Shown piece after piece: positions 50,847-63,617 of a stretch of 64,000 nt of DNA. The translations under genes were made by a program, and so were the position numbers. Source of the stretch: Musa acuminata AAA Group (taxonomy: Eukaryota; Streptophyta; Magnoliopsida; Zingiberales; Musaceae); NCBI RefSeq assembly GCF_036884655.1, contig NC_088344.1:32445001-32509000 (forward strand). The letters run 5' to 3'. Below the pieces are notes generated by a model, which made no database searches, was not told where the DNA came from, and saw only the letters and a list, made by a program, of their open reading frames with translations. Position 1 is the first letter of the stretch. Every line of letters begins with the position of its first letter.

Positions 50847-51023
50847 ATGGAGATCAGCAACGAAGGCCATAAGAACTCATTCCTGTCGGCGTTGGCGTCG
50901 TGGTTCCGATGCTTCTTCCGCGCCAATCATGCAAAGGGAGAAAAACCGGCGGGATCGGCTGCGCCGGACGCAGCGATGGTTGCCGCTGCTAAGCATTTCT
51001 CTCACAAAGTCAACTTAGGATAG
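50847..51023 (+). CDS. 58-residue microprotein gene, copy A3
   Basis: Protein identical to A1 and A4. TATAAG is at 50740-50745. The promoter matches A2 through the shared insertion, although the downstream unit sequence groups with unit 4. Confidence 0.75.
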   Translation: MEISNEGHKNSFLSALASWFRCFFRANHAKGEKPAGSAAPDAAMVAAAKHFSHKVNLG

Positions 51024-51322
51024 ACTCGTGTTCTTGCATGCCACCACTGTAGTTTGTATTAGTGTTTTCTCGTATATATTTGTAAGCTCTTAAGCTAACT
51101 GTACATGAAAGAATACGCAAGATTTGCTCGTGCTATGATCGATAGAAGTACCTTTGTGATCATTGGAGAAACTTGATGGGAGTATTGATGAAGCTTTTTT
51201 AGTTGTTGATTAGAACATGATAATAAAAAATTGAAAAGCATGCTTTCCTATGGAACAATCTCTCCATGGAAATATGTGTCAGATGACGAATAGTCCTTGT
51301 CGTTGTGAGCCAATGATTCTAT

Positions 51323-51669
51323 ATGCAGCTGAGAAAGCTTCCAGGAAAACTGTTGTTGAAAGTTGATCCACAGGAGTGCATGTATCATCAAAAAGTCAAA
51401 CGACCGCACAACCACAAGTCAATTAGAAACCGGCATGAAGAAGAAGACGAAGTCGCGCTTCCCTTGCCCTCTCTTCATGTAGATCGACTGCCTCCTCATC
51501 TGCTGCTTCGAAGTCCAAACGCTTACTAATTCTTTGACCTCGGCTGCTTTCTTCTTTCTAGGAAAGAGGGAGCGCAAACACTTGATCGCCAAGAAATGTA
51601 AACCTCGACTGCTCGTTACCATCCGAAGAAAGGTCAAAAGCCATCAACTGCAGAGAGATAGGACATGTT
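51323..51669 (+). other. Same block after A3
   Basis: Both frames are unchanged relative to units 1 and 2. Confidence 0.3.
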
Positions 51670-51986
51670 GAAAATGTTGTCAATAAGTTTCATCACTTAT
51701 ATTCTAACATATATATACTCTTATGTATATATATAGTGTCACTTTAATAATAATAATAATAATAATAATAAAGCAGCAAATTTAGTTCTTCCATTAAAAA
51801 CATTTGGTATACTCAAATGTTTGTGGCCCTATCAATCTAGTATCACTTGAAGAAAGTAGGTATTTTCTTACATTCACTTAATGGCAAAACTTGAGTTTAT
51901 ATGTTAATGGAAAAAAAAAAGTTTTAGAAAATTCGGGTTTGATTGAAAGATAAGGAAATTATAAGATTAAATATTTAAGAATATAT

Positions 51987-52740
51987 AGAAGTGGTGAAAA
52001 CATATCTAATGAATTTAAATTTTTTTAAGAAATAATAGAATTTTATATTAATTCACTATGTTATACACACCTCAACAAAATGAATTTTAAAAATTTTCTG
52101 AAGTATTATATTTTCTAGGATACCAAAAGAAAAAAGAACAAAACTTAAGGTTGACAGTAAAAAATACATCTTATTAGAGTATGCTGAGAATTCCAATTAT
52201 TACAAACTCTACAATCCTATTATAAACAAAGTTATGATATGAAAAAAGTTTGATAAATAACAGATTTAGAATTGAAAAAATTAATGAGTAGAATAAGAAA
52301 ACTATATTTTCATAAGAGGGTGATATAATACAAGCAAACACCGAAGAGTCTTTGTTTGAATCATCACCTAGATCGGCTAGGTCACATAATTTAAAAAGTC
52401 TGATTATAAGAAAAACAAGAACGATTCAGGAGCTATATGACGTGACTCAAAAGGTTGATACTAACAATGATAAACTTTTTTTATTTTATCTTTTTATAGG
52501 ATAATCCATTAACGTTCGAAGATTGCAAAGAAGAGAAATGACGACAAACTATAAATGAGGAGATTCATGTTATTAACAAAAATGATATATGAGAACTTAC
52601 TATACTTCGAGAAGACCACCAAAGTGTGTATCTTCAAAATAAAAGGAAATGCACAAGAGATCGACTATGAAAAAATATTCATGTTAATTGCTCGATTAAA
52701 GATAGTAAGAATACTTATTTTCTTAGTAGCTTATATGAAA
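51987..52740 (+). mobile_element. Decayed Ty1/copia integrase-RT fragment, unit 3
   Basis: Carries IDYEKIFMLIARLKIVRILI (52,655-52,720), matching the RT motif IDYEEVFAPVARLETIR, but lacks the YKARLVAKGY part kept in units 1 and 2. The deletion is different, so it was not copied from them. Confidence 0.75.
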
Positions 52741-52757
52741 TGAAAAAATTTAGAAAT

Positions 52758-53518
52758 GCTTACGGGGCACTAAGATTTACTGCTCTTCTCCTCTACCGCA
52801 AACATGCTTGACTACCACAGATAGGAAATCGCCATTGCTACATGAACTATCAAGCCAATTAGTAACAGAGGCTCGGTGGCTCTTACTCCTTGTTTGGCGA
52901 AAAGGTTCTTTTCTAGACACCAATCGACCTACAAGCTCAGGACTCCTCAGACAAGTACTGCACTTTGTATTAACGAAGGAAGATATGCCTGGAAAGTTAA
53001 CGGATGAACTCGAAGTTTTCCATTAGATAAGATAGAGTGACTTTAGTATTTCTTTAAAAAGCTATTATCTACATCAAGAGAAGGTGGTTTAAAGAAAGAA
53101 TAAAGCCAGCGGACGAGACTGACCATTGGGACAGACAAAGACAATTATCAATCATTGGAAAATCTCTTGTCGACAAGGGATATATGGAATCTCCATAAGA
53201 GGAGCTGTGGTGGTATCGTGCTATTAGACTGTCTGACTGGGTTGGCTATTTTCTACGCTCCCAATGACTGTATTGGATGAAGCACTGGAAAGAGAACAAG
53301 ACAAGGCTCCAATGACTGATTCTACTGCTCCTCCACCCAGGGAAGGAATGGAGCTTCGCTCTCTGAAGAGAGAGTTGAGAGTTCTTGCTTCCTGCCTTCA
53401 AAGTAGATTCAAAGAGATAAGATATGATTCCTTCAGCTGTCCATTCACAGCGGATGAAGAAATAACATTGTACAGTGCGAACGCGGAGTAGAAAAGACGC
53501 AAGGTTCTACCACTTTAC
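52758..53518 (+). other. Same balanced block, unit 3
   Basis: Essentially identical to unit 1 although the copia DNA immediately to its left differs strongly, so a similarity boundary lies at about 52,760. Confidence 0.3.
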
Positions 53519-54067
53519 CTCATTCGTTTTCTCGTCATTCATTCTCTATGCATTTGTCATATTATCAACAAAATCTCTTAATTTTTTTCTAAGAAAAAAG
53601 TTAGTTTATACTTTCCAGAATTATCTTCTCTAGAAAAGAAAAAAAAGGGGCTCTTTGAATGCATGAAATTGACAAGGCTTCGAAGGAAACAACAGTCAAC
53701 AGATGCTTTGGTCAAGCAGCCGAGCAATCCAGACTAAGCCATGCATCATTTGCTCCGCGTGACTTCCTCATCAAAGAACGATGGCATCTTCAACAAGCCG
53801 CCTTCGCTGCGTTGCTGCACGCCATCTGTGAAACCTGCGAGAAACGGTCAACACCGATTTCACTTTCTTTGTGCTCGCCTCTTCTCCTACATTGAAGTCC
53901 AAATGCTGAGTCTTCCTACTAAAAACTTGATCACCAAGCAACGCAAACATTCCCTTCCCCTATAAAAACTCGATCTGGACAAAGCATTCTTCCTTGAGTT
54001 ACTACACTTCAGTCTCCTCCCGTCCCCGAGTTCATCTTCCTGCGTTGGGCTAAACCAAAAGCAAGTC

Positions 54068-54244
54068 ATGGAGATCAGCAACGAAGGCCATAAGAACTCA
54101 TTCTTGTCGGCGTTGGCGTCGTGGTTCCGATGCTTCTTCCGCGCCAATCATGCAAAGGGAGTAAAACCGGCGGGATCGGCTGCGCCGGACGCAGCGATGG
54201 TTGCCGCCGCTAAGCATTTCTCTCACAAAGTCAACTTAGGCTAG
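54068..54244 (+). CDS. 58-residue microprotein gene, copy B3
   Basis: Type B with no private amino-acid change. TATAAA is at 53961-53966. The promoter keeps the 22 bases that B1 and B2 lack and so is closer to the A promoters. Confidence 0.75.
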   Translation: MEISNEGHKNSFLSALASWFRCFFRANHAKGVKPAGSAAPDAAMVAAAKHFSHKVNLG

Positions 54245-54447
54245 TTTTGTGTATCTTTCATGCGACTGTAGCTTGTATTTCTCAGCATTTTTATGTGATT
54301 GAGTTATGAAACTTATTGTTCATAATCCATAAAAAATGTATATGTATCTCACAAAAGTATAGAAGATTACCGCATTATGTACTTTTAGATCGACAATTTC
54401 CTTGTTTTCTAAATATCTGCAAGACTGCAATGATTCATCACAAATTA

Positions 54448-54451
54448 AAAG

Positions 54452-54524
<73 letters not shown>

Positions 54525-54526
54525 TA
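54448..54526. repeat. Expanded (TA)n/GTATA microsatellite after B3
   Basis: About 78 bases, intermediate in length between the B1 and B2 sites. Confidence 0.85.
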
Positions 54527-55620
54527 AGAATATAAATAAATAAATAATAGGATGCTTCTTTCTCATTAATAAACAAGAGGGTTTGGAAATTATTATTTTC
54601 TGAAATTTTGAAAAGTTTCTTGAATTAAAATTGCATTAAGTCAACCACATCGTTATCATTAATTTTCATTTTATTGAATTTTTTTATGACTCGATAAAAA
54701 AAGAATAAGCTAATGATTTTTTTCCATGTTTTATTTCTTCTAGGCGTGAAAGAGATCAAGAATCCGTTTAAGGACTAAAAATAAATTATTTATTTTGACT
54801 TTCTTTACCCATATTAATTTTATGGCCTTTCTTTCTGTTTTCACTCGTATTAATGATTCTCAGGTTATTTGATTAAATATTTTTTGTAATATCTAAGACA
54901 ATTAGCTGCGTCTCATAGTTGGAGTCCTTTGATCAAATATATTTTAATCTCTAATATAATTAACAAATTATATAATATTTTGGATAAATTCTTGAAAAAA
55001 TACTCAGCTTTTTCACCACTGATTGATAGAATTATCAAACAATGTTAGCTTTTTACCTAACACCTTTGAATATCTTTTTTTCTTCTTTTTATAATGGATC
55101 GGTAAACGGGTCCAGAAATAATATAATGCAGTATAAAAATATTATAATATAATAGTTTTTATAAATTTATGAAAATATTATGCTTTTATTATTATTTTTA
55201 TATTATGTTATCGTAGTTTTAGTAATATTAGAAAAACTATAACATTATAAAAAAATTCTATAAGATTTTATTTTTTATCTTAATCATACCAAAAAAATAT
55301 AACACAGCGTTTTTATTCTATATTATAATATTTTTAGTTTTACTGAAAATATTTTAACATAATATAAAAAATACTGTAAATTCATCGATCCACTCAATGG
55401 ATTGATTTAAAAAAAAAAGTAAAAAAGAGATAAAATGGGGGTTGGTGACAGGGGATATTTCAAAACTTAGATTAAAAAAATGATGTTAAAGGGATACTTT
55501 TCTAGAAAATTCTATTTTTAAACAAAATTCATCCTAGTGTTTTTTTTTATTTCTTAGGAGATTAAGATTTACATTTGTTATTTACAATCCTATAATAATT
55601 TTTTTAATATTCCTAGGTTA

Positions 55621-55665
55621 TCCCTTTATATATATACATATATACATATATATACATATATACAC

Positions 55666-55696
<31 letters not shown>

Positions 55697-55748
55697 CATA
55701 TATACATATACATATATATACATATATATATATATATACATATATATA
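55621..55748. repeat. (TATACA)n-type microsatellite, unit 3
   Basis: The order of C interruptions is preserved relative to unit 1, showing that this half of the unit was copied recently. Confidence 0.85.
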
Positions 55749-56033
55749 ACACTTAATTCTAATAAAATCTTCTCACTCCTTATCTATCATTTTTTTAATT
55801 TTTTTCTTCTCCGCTATTTCTTAATCATCGATGATACATAAAATGATAAAAATAGATAAATGGTGAAATGAAATAATATGAAAATGGAAGAAGAAGAAGG
55901 GAAAGTCAATGTCATTATAATGCACCAGAAAAGAAAAAAAAAGTAGGTAAAAAATGAATTAGAGGAGTTGTAAATAATAAAATATTAATTTATTAATTTT
56001 TAAAAAGATCATGAATAATAATGATGTTGTGAA

Positions 56034-56064
<31 letters not shown>

Positions 56065-56372
56065 AGAATAATTATTATTATAAGAATTATTATTATTATT
56101 ATTATAATTATTAGATGATAGAGGGTAGGGGTGGAATTTTTCTTAAAAAATAAGCTACTTCCGTTCATGTCGTCAGTAGCTTCCGAGCACACTCCACCAC
56201 TGCCACCCCCAGGTTTATCTTCTTCTTCGTTTTGCTCTCCTTCCTCCACAACTTCATCTCTTACTTGGGGCGCTTGAGAGCTGCGGGAGAGGTTTTAGTC
56301 TTGAAAAAGAGTTGCTTGAAGCCGGATGATAAGCGATCCATGGAGGTCGCCGCTTTGAGAAGACTACTAACC

Positions 56373-57283
56373 AGAGATTTATCGGACAAGAGAAACGTTT
56401 ATTGTATCAAGAGAATAAATGGATTAAATATCCATAGAAAAACAAACTCTTGGAAAGGTTTCTTAAAAAAGATAATTTATTTTAAAAATAATTAATATAA
56501 TATTTCTGTGGAGACTATATAAACTCCATATATTGAGTCATAAAATATATAGAGTTTTGAAGTCGTATAAAATTTTAAGTGAAATATAGAAGATTTAGTT
56601 TTCTCATACACTTCCTTTGTGTGATAAATATATCTCTTTTTTATTTATTTTTAATATTTAGTATCAAAGTAGAGGTTAAGCTATGACTTTTTCTCCAAAC
56701 ACTATCTAATTCCAGATCCCTTAATTGACAAAAAAAAAAAAATATGATATATGGTGCATCTAAATGAAGGTATTTTTAGACTCCCAAGATATATATGGAA
56801 GATTGTAAAAGATGAATTTATTTAACCAAGTCTAATAAAAGATGGAGTAATAAATACAGAAGCAAGAACAATTCAAAGATAGAGAATAAAGAAAGAGAAA
56901 AAAATATTGTTCATAATCTACTAAGAGCTTAATGATATAATATTCGAGATCATTGCTCTACAAATACTTCAAAAGAGACATGAGAAAAAGCATTTAGTGA
57001 TGTGGATAAGGTAAAAAAGTTTCGTCCATAAGTTTTACAAGTTAAGTTTGAAAAATTACAACAAGATACTTATCAATCTATTTTTAATTATTTCTTAAAA
57101 GTTATTTCTATTGTTCGAGATAAAATGGTAAACAATTAAGTGATAAAAAGTAATAGAAAAAAAATACTAAGATCTCAAGATTCAAAGTTTGATTTTATTG
57201 CTATAGCAATCGAAGAGTCTAAAGATTTAGAACAATTAATGGGTTCTCTTTAAGTTCATAAATAAAGGCTCACAAAAAGATAA
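56373..57283 (+). mobile_element. Plus-strand copia LTR and gag relic, unit 3
   Basis: The primer-site relic is at 56661, exactly 18,443 bases from that in unit 1, and the whole relic is nearly identical to it. Confidence 0.72.
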
Positions 57284-58044
57284 GAAAAAAAATCTAAAAT
57301 TATGTATATCATTATGAATATTATTTCTTTAATATCAGTTAGGACTAATCCCTTAATATTATTTTATAAGTTATTAGTCTAAGTCACTTTGGTGTCTACA
57401 AGACCAATACAATAATATAAATATAATTTAAAATGTCCTATGAATGATAAAACTTTTATTATAATTCATATCACAAAAGTCTATCATCCCAAGACATTTT
57501 GGTAACTATAAGTCAGATAAAACTTAAGGAGATGATTTACAAATAATATTCATCAAATTTTTTTAATTTAATTTATGTTAAGCAATTCAATGATAAAATA
57601 ACAACCATAATAATTATTGAATATTAATCAACAAAAGAAAAAGTACATATGATAATCATGATAACATATAAATTATTGAAAGATGAATATTATTTTATAA
57701 TTTTAAATATATACATGTGATTAACCAAATGAATATCCAAAACAATAATTAGATTTTATTTATCACATGTAAAAATATAATCAACGATTCATATGAGAAA
57801 ATTATAAATGTAAATCATAATTTATATTTTTAATAAAAAATTAAATCCAATCATAAATACAATCATGATCAAATTCAAACATAATTATAATAAATCATAT
57901 TTATCAATTTTCTAATTGATGATATAAATTAGAATTCTCAATTTCATAAGGTAAAACTGTAAATATGTTGACAAGATATAAATTGGAATTACGAAATTTA
58001 TAAAGGATGGAACTATAATTTGATAAAAACCTAGCTTCGAAGGA

Positions 58045-59099
58045 AAAACTGTAAATATGTTAGAAACCCTACTACTTGTGCCACCGTTGCCTGCGCGTGC
58101 ACGACTACCGCAGGGTTGTCGTCACCTACGCATGGTTGATACTGCTTGCGCATGGTTGACCACGGTTCCTGCCCACGTGTGGCCGCCACTTGGGTGCGGC
58201 CTGTGCTTGCACGTGGCTACCGCTTGGGCTCGACCTATCCACGTGCGACTGTCGCTTAGGCGGTTGTCTGCCCTCGTGCGACCACCGCATAGGCGATGTG
58301 ATGCTCGCGTGTGTGTGTTGCTTACATGTGACTACCGCCTATTGCAACTACTGCTGTGGCGTGCACGTTGCCCGGCGTAGCCTCTATCGCCAGCAGATTT
58401 GTTGGTCGTACGTAACAAGATCGGTGACGTCCATTTGCTTCACATTCATGGAGATCGTGTTTACAACAAATCTAACATTACTAGCAGTAGACAATAAAAC
58501 AGAATAGATAGGAATACAGATCGATGAAATATAGATCATTCAAGCATTGTAAACAAAAATAATAAATCTAGTACATTTGATCTCAAGAACCTATGTTTTG
58601 ATACCAATTGTAAACATAAAATCTATAATATGATATGAAAAAAATCTTTTATGCTGAAATTAAATAAAATTAGATATGGTTTTACGATACATACTTTTTG
58701 ATGTCATATGAAAAATAGATCTTTGTGTGATCTGTAAAGGCACCGTCTTTAGATCCAAGATCGCAGTTAATCTACAAAGAGAACTAGATCATTCTCCTCT
58801 CTTCCTATCCTTTCATAGTACCACTTAGATTGATGGTTAGGGAGAAGAGTTAAGAGAAAGACTATAATCCCTATGAGTTGTGCAACCTCTATCATCCAGT
58901 CCCTAGAGATCTTATCTATTTATAAGTAAGAGTAAAGGGTCTATGATAACTTATTATGAGAGTTCCTCCCATCTAAGGTATCATCCCTAAGGAATTCTAT
59001 TTTAATATGGACTTCTTTTCTATTGGTTAATATATATCATCAAAATTTAATTAGTTATATTATATATCTTATCCAATTATAAAGGACAATAAAATCTAA
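58045..59099 (-). mobile_element. Minus-strand LTR element with GC-rich leader, unit 3
   Basis: Matches the unit 1 copy at the 18,443-base offset with almost no change, including the same open-frame shadows (58057-58380). Confidence 0.6.
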
Positions 59100-59588
59100 C
59101 CGTTCCTTTAGCCCACTCATTCATAGCGGATGAATTAATAACATTGTAACTTCAAATGTTTTTGCTAACCCTCCCAAAAGCTCGTGCGAACACAGAGTAG
59201 AAAAGACACAAGGTTCTACCACTTAGTAAGGTAAGTACCAAGTACATAGTACCGGTCCATACCGATAAAAAGGTCTAAGTAAGCTCCTCAAATTGCATCT
59301 TATCTTTCTAGCGCTAAGCATATCATATTGCCCATAATAATTTTATGCTACGAAATGATTTGTTTCACTTAAACCTATTCTCTTTCTCGTCTTTCATTCT
59401 CTATGTATTTGCCACATCATGTCAAGACAACCGGATAAATAATCAATATACTCGTAAAACCTTTTAAATTTAAAATATTTTAATAATTAAAAAAATGACA
59501 TATTAGATGTAATAAGTTTAAGGGGTGAGAATACTAAAATTAAACTTATTGAAGTATGATAAAAAGATTCATCGCATCAAGTGAGAGG

Positions 59589-59873
59589 TTTATTACATTA
59601 AGAGGAGAAATAGATTAAATGCTTATAGAAGGACAAACCAATATTGATTATTGTTTCTTAAAAGGATTTCTTGAAAAAGAATGATTTATTTTAAAAATAA
59701 TTAATATAATATATCTATGAGATTACATAAACCCTGATCATAAAACATATAAACTTTTTGAAACTATAAAGAGTTTTAAATGAAAGATAGAAAATTTAGT
59801 CTTGTCCGACTTTTTCTTTATAAAATAATAGAACTATCTCTTCTTCTTATCTATTTTTAATATCTAACTACCA
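59589..59873 (+). mobile_element. Second plus-strand LTR remnant before A4
   Basis: Counterpart of the 41,146-41,430 remnant at the 18,443-base offset. Confidence 0.6.
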
Positions 59874-60396
59874 GTTAGAAGGTACTAAGATTTACTACTT
59901 TTTTTTTTTTCCACTAGCCGCAGACATGCGTTACTACTTGAACTATCAAGCTAATTAATAACCATAAAGAAAAAAGGGGCTCTCTCAATGCATGAAATTG
60001 ACAAAGCTTCAAAGGAAACAACAGTCAGCAGATGCTTTGGTCAAGCAGCCGAGCAATCCAGACTAAGCCATGCATCATTTGCTCCGCGTGACATCCTCAT
60101 CAAAGAACGATGGCATCTTCAACACGCCACTTTCGCTGCGTTGCTGCACGCCATCTGTGAAACCTGCAAGAAACGGTCAACATCGATTTCACTTTCTTTG
60201 TGCTCGCCTCCTCTCATACAATGAACTCCAAATGCTGAGTCTTCCTACTAAAAACTTGATCACCAAGCAACGCAAACATTCCCTTCCCCTATAAGAACTC
60301 GATCTGTACAAAGCATTCTTCCTCGAGTTACTACACTTCAGTCTCCTCCCGTCCCCGAGTTCATCTTCCTGCGTTGGGCTAAACCAAAAGCTAGTC

Positions 60397-60573
60397 ATGG
60401 AGATCAGCAACGAAGGCCATAAGAACTCATTCCTGTCGGCGTTGGCGTCGTGGTTCCGATGCTTCTTCCGCGCCAATCATGCAAAGGGAGAAAAACCGGC
60501 GGGATCGGCTGCGCCGGACGCAGCGATGGTTGCCGCTGCTAAGCATTTCTCTCACAAAGTCAACTTAGGATAG
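60397..60573 (+). CDS. 58-residue microprotein gene, copy A4
   Basis: Protein identical to A1 and A3. The box is TATAAG (60290-60295), like A2 and A3, but the region just upstream (CTCGCCTCCTCTCATACAAT) resembles A1 rather than A2/A3, so the promoter is a mosaic. Confidence 0.75.
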   Translation: MEISNEGHKNSFLSALASWFRCFFRANHAKGEKPAGSAAPDAAMVAAAKHFSHKVNLG

Positions 60574-60872
60574 ACTCATGTTCTTGCATGCCACCACTGT
60601 AGTTTGTATTAGTGTTTTCTCGTATATATTTGTAAGCTCTTAAGCTAACTGTACATGAAAGAATACGCAAGATTTGCTCGTGCTATGATCGATAGAAGTA
60701 CCTTTGTGATCATTGGAGAAACTTGATGGGAGTATTGATGAAGCTTTTTTAGTTGTTGATTAGAACATGATAATAAAAAATTGAAAAGCATGCTTTCCTA
60801 TGGAACAATCTCTCCATGGAAATATGTGTCAGATGACGAATAGTCCTTGTCGTTGTGAGCCAATGATTCTAT

Positions 60873-61219
60873 ATGCAGCTGAGAAAGCTTCCAGGAAAAC
60901 TGTTGTTGAAAGTTGATCCACAGGAGTGCATGTATCATCAAAAAGTCAAACGACCGCACAACCACAAGTCAATTAGAAACCGGCAAGAAGAAGAAGACGA
61001 AGTCGCGCTTCCCTTGCCCTCTCTTCATGTAGATCGACTGCCTCCTCATCTGCTGCTTCGAAGTCCAAACGCTTACTAATTCTTTGACCTCGGCTGCTTT
61101 CTTCTTTCTAGGAAAGAGGGAGCGCAAACACTTGATCGCCAAGAAATGTAAACCTCGACTGCTCGTTACCATCCGAAGAAAGGTCAAAAGCCATCAACTG
61201 CAGAGAGATAGGACATGTT
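60873..61219 (+). other. Same block after A4
   Basis: One base change (CAT to CAA) turns a histidine into glutamine in the 68-codon frame and removes the ATG of the lysine-rich alternative frame, which argues against that ATG being used. Confidence 0.3.
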
Positions 61220-61536
61220 GAAAATGTTGTCAATAAGTTTCATCACTTATATTCTAACATATATATACTCTTATGTATATATATAGTGTCACTTTAATAA
61301 TAATAATAATAATAATAATAAAGCAGCAAATTTAGTTCTTCCATTAAAAACATTTGGTATACTCAAATGTTTGTGGCCCTATCAATCTAGTATCACTTGA
61401 AGAAAGTAGGTATTTTCTTACATTCACTTAATGGCAAAACTTGAGTTTATATGTTAATGGAAAAAAAAAAGTTTTAGAAAATTCGGGTTTGATTGAAAGA
61501 TAAGGAAATTATAAGATTAAATATTTAAGAATATAT

Positions 61537-62290
61537 AGAAGTGGTGAAAACATATCTAATGAATTTAAATTTTTTTAAGAAATAATAGAATTTTATATTA
61601 ATTCACTATGTTATACACACCTCAACAAAATGAATTTTAAAAATTTTCTGAAGTATTATATTTTCTAGGATACCAAAAGAAAAAAGAACAAAACTTAAGG
61701 TTGACAGTAAAAAATACATCTTATTAGAGTATGCTGAGAATTCCAATTATTACAAACTCTACAATCCTATTATAAACAAAGTTATGATATGAAAAAAGTT
61801 TGATAAATAACAGATTTAGAATTGAAAAAATTAATGAGTAGAATAAGAAAACTATATTTTCATAAGAGGGTGATATAATACAAGCAAATACCGAAGAGTC
61901 TTTGTTTGAATCATCACCTAGATCGGCTAGGTCACATAATTTAAAAAGTCTGATTATAAGAAAAACAAGAACGATTCAGGAGCTATATGACGTGACTCAA
62001 AAGGTTGATACTAACAATGATAAACTTTTTTTATTTTATCTTTTTATAGGATAATCCATTAACGTTCGAAGATTGCAAAGAAGAGAAATGACGACAAACT
62101 ATAAATGAGGAGATTCATGTTATTAACAAAAATGATATATGAGAACTTACTATACTTCGAGAAGACCACCAAAGTGTGTATCTTCAAAATAAAAGGAAAT
62201 GCACAAGAGATCGACTATGAAAAAATATTCATGTTAATTGCTCGATTAAAGATAGTAAGAATACTTATTTTCTTAGTAGCTTATATGAAA
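61537..62290 (+). mobile_element. Decayed Ty1/copia integrase-RT fragment, unit 4
   Basis: Nearly identical to the unit 3 fragment, with the same deletion structure. Confidence 0.75.
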
Positions 62291-62307
62291 TGAAAAAATT
62301 TAGAAAT

Positions 62308-63068
62308 GCTTACGGGGCACTAAGATTTACTGCTCTTCTCCTCTACCGCAAACATGCTTGACTACCACAGATAGGAAATCGCCATTGCTACATGAACTAT
62401 CAAGCCAATTAGTAACAGAGGCTCGGTGGCTCTTACTCCTTGTTTGGCGAAAAGGTTCTTTTCTAGACACCAATCGACCTACAAGCTCAGGACTCCTCAG
62501 ACAAGTACTGCACTTTGTATTAACGAAGGAAGATATGCCTGGAAAGTTAACGGATGAACTCGAAGTTTTCCATTAGATATGATAGAGTGACTTTAGTATT
62601 TCTTTAAAAAGCTATTATCTACATCAAGAGAAGGTGGTTTAAAGAAAGAATAAAGCCAGCGGACGAGACTGACCATTGGGACAGACAAAGACAATTATCA
62701 ATCATTGGAAAATCTCTTGTCGACAAGGGATATATGGAATCTCCATAAGAGGAGCTGTGGTGGTATCGTGCTATTAGACTGTCTGACTGGGTTGGCTATT
62801 TTCTACGCTCCCAATGACTGTATTGGATGAAGCACTGGAAAGAGAACAAGACAAGGCTCCAATGACTGATTCTACTGCTCCTCCACCCAGGGAAGGAATG
62901 GAGCTTCGCTCTCTGAAGAGAGAGTTGAGAGTTCTTGCTTCCTGCCTTCAAAGTATATTCAAAGAGATAAGATATGATTCCTTCAGCTGTCCATTCACAG
63001 CGGATGAAGAAATAACATTGTACAGTGCGAACGCGGAGTAGAAAAGACGCAAGGTTCTACCACTTTAC
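62308..63068 (+). other. Same balanced block, unit 4
   Basis: One change (AGA to ATA, R to I) in the second frame and a TAAG to TATG change after the first. The weak constraint gives no sign of coding use. Confidence 0.3.
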
Positions 63069-63617
63069 CTCATTCGTTTTCTCGTCATTCATTCTCTATG
63101 CATTTGTCATATTATCAACAAAATCTCTTAATTTTTTTCTAAGAAAAAAGTTAGTTTATACTTTCCAGAATTATCTTCTCTAGAAAAGAAAAAAAAGGGG
63201 CTCTTTGAATGCATGAAATTGACAAGGCTTCGAAGGAAACAACAGTCAACAGATGCTTTGGTCAAGCAGCCGAGCAATCCAGACTAAGCCATGCATCATT
63301 TGCTCCGCGTGACTTCCTCATCAAAGAACGATGGCATCTTCAACAAGCCGCCTTCGCTGCGTTGCTGCACGCCATCTGTGAAACCTGCGAGAAACGGTCA
63401 ACACCGATTTCACTTTCTTTGTGCTCGCCTCTTCTCCTACATTGAAGTCCAAATGCTGAGTCTTCCTACTAAAAACTTGATCACCAAGCAACGCAAACAT
63501 TCCCTTCCCCTATAAAAACTCGATCTGGACAAAGCATTCTTCCTTGAGTTACTACACTTCAGTCTCCTCCCGTCCCCGAGTTCATCTTCCTGCGTTGGGC
63601 TAAACCAAAAGCAAGTC

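Larger units (their letters stand above)
50403..59970 (+). repeat. Tandem array unit 3 (~9.6 kb)
   Basis: Contains A3 and B3. The part right of B3 matches unit 1 at a constant offset of 18,443 bases with only rare substitutions. The copia remnant between A3 and B3 instead matches unit 4 and differs from units 1 and 2. Confidence 0.93.
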
